Shown here: positions 5,770 to 5,892 of the stretch, piece by piece
Layout of the letters: each line of letters starts with the position of its first letter
How positions within the stretch are numbered: the stretch's first letter is position 1
Origin: Phycisphaerae bacterium
GTDB lineage: Bacteria > Planctomycetota > Phycisphaerae > JAAYCJ01
Direction of reading: 5' to 3'
NCBI GenBank assembly: GCA_012514125.1
Contig: JAAZAW010000237.1
Location: 1 to 5,892 of the forward strand
DNA length: 5,892 bases
The notes under the pieces: generated by a model
Seen by the model: only the letters and a program-made list of their open reading frames with translations
Told to the model about the DNA's origin: nothing
Databases searched by the model: none
Program-made: the position numbers and the translations under genes

Positions 5770-5787
5770 ACGGAATTGACTTATTGA

Positions 5788-5892
5788 ATGCGCGGTCCTT
5801 TAATGTCAATAAACTATTTCAGGCAGTATGAGCTTCGAAATCGGGATATCGTGACATTAGCCCCCGCGCACGAAGTAAATGGAATTAGTATA
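5788..5892 (+). CDS. Possible start of a gene running off the right edge
   Basis: A frame is open for 35 codons from ATG 5788 to the window end, with an in-frame TGA just before it (5785-5787). An in-frame ATG at 5803 is an alternative start. The peptide from there begins MSINYFRQYELRNRDIVTL, with a mixed composition that looks like ordinary protein rather than low-complexity read-through. No clear Shine-Dalgarno sequence precedes either ATG, and the fragment is too short to assign a family. Confidence 0.35.
   Translation, partial: MRGPLMSINYFRQYELRNRDIVTLAPAHEVNGISI

Larger units (their letters stand above)
5304..5787. other. Repeat- and palindrome-rich intergenic region without a convincing gene
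   Basis: Several short frames are open on both strands but none has a good ribosome site or a recognisable product. The region is strongly purine- and G-rich on the + strand, with a run of seven G at 5530-5536. It contains the MATE promoter region, a REP-like hairpin, two near-identical 17-bp repeats and smaller palindromes, listed separately. It looks like extragenic repeat and regulatory DNA rather than a decayed gene, although a decayed mobile element cannot be excluded. Confidence 0.55.

Overview
The window most likely comes from a Planctomycetota-type bacterium (Phycisphaerae-like), or possibly a related PVC-group lineage. The reasons are a short secreted protein with a PEP-CTERM sorting tail, an AraC-type regulator divergent from it, a c-di-GMP response regulator with three domains, and moderate GC content. 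This placement is inferred from gene types, not from a marker gene. No rRNA, tRNA, CRISPR array or transposase is visible.

Layout, left to right. (1) Bases 1-256 are a G-rich upstream region with no callable gene. They end in an 18-nt perfect hairpin (241-258) that covers the start codon of the next gene. (2) 257-1936 (+) encodes a REC-GGDEF-HD-GYP protein. Its HD-GYP phosphodiesterase domain looks intact, but the receiver has Glu at the phospho-acceptor position and the GGDEF signature reads GADEF. (3) 1937-2216 is non-coding and holds a strong 14-bp terminator hairpin (2148-2182) between two converging genes. (4) 2217-2822 (-) encodes a 201-aa secreted PEP-CTERM protein. (5) 2823-3019 is a divergent regulatory region with two back-to-back candidate sigma-70 promoters and an unusual leader in front of the PEP-CTERM gene. 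(6) 3020-3907 (+) encodes an AraC-family regulator. (7) 3927-5303 (-) encodes a MATE-family exporter that converges on the AraC gene with only 19 bp between them. (8) 5304-5787 has no convincing gene. It holds a candidate promoter and operator for the MATE gene, a REP-like palindrome, a pair of near-identical 17-bp repeats and further small palindromes. (9) 5788-5892 (+) may be the start of a gene that runs off the window.

The genes do not form one operon. The divergent AraC/PEP-CTERM pair is the most plausible functional unit: the regulator may control itself and the surface protein. The c-di-GMP protein and the MATE exporter are separate transcription units. I see no convincing new multi-gene system. 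The most interesting points are the altered sensory domains of the c-di-GMP protein, the hairpin on its start codon, the PEP-CTERM leader, and the repeat-rich region right of the MATE gene. The + strand is richer in G than C both in + genes and in the - strand MATE gene, but not in the PEP-CTERM gene.
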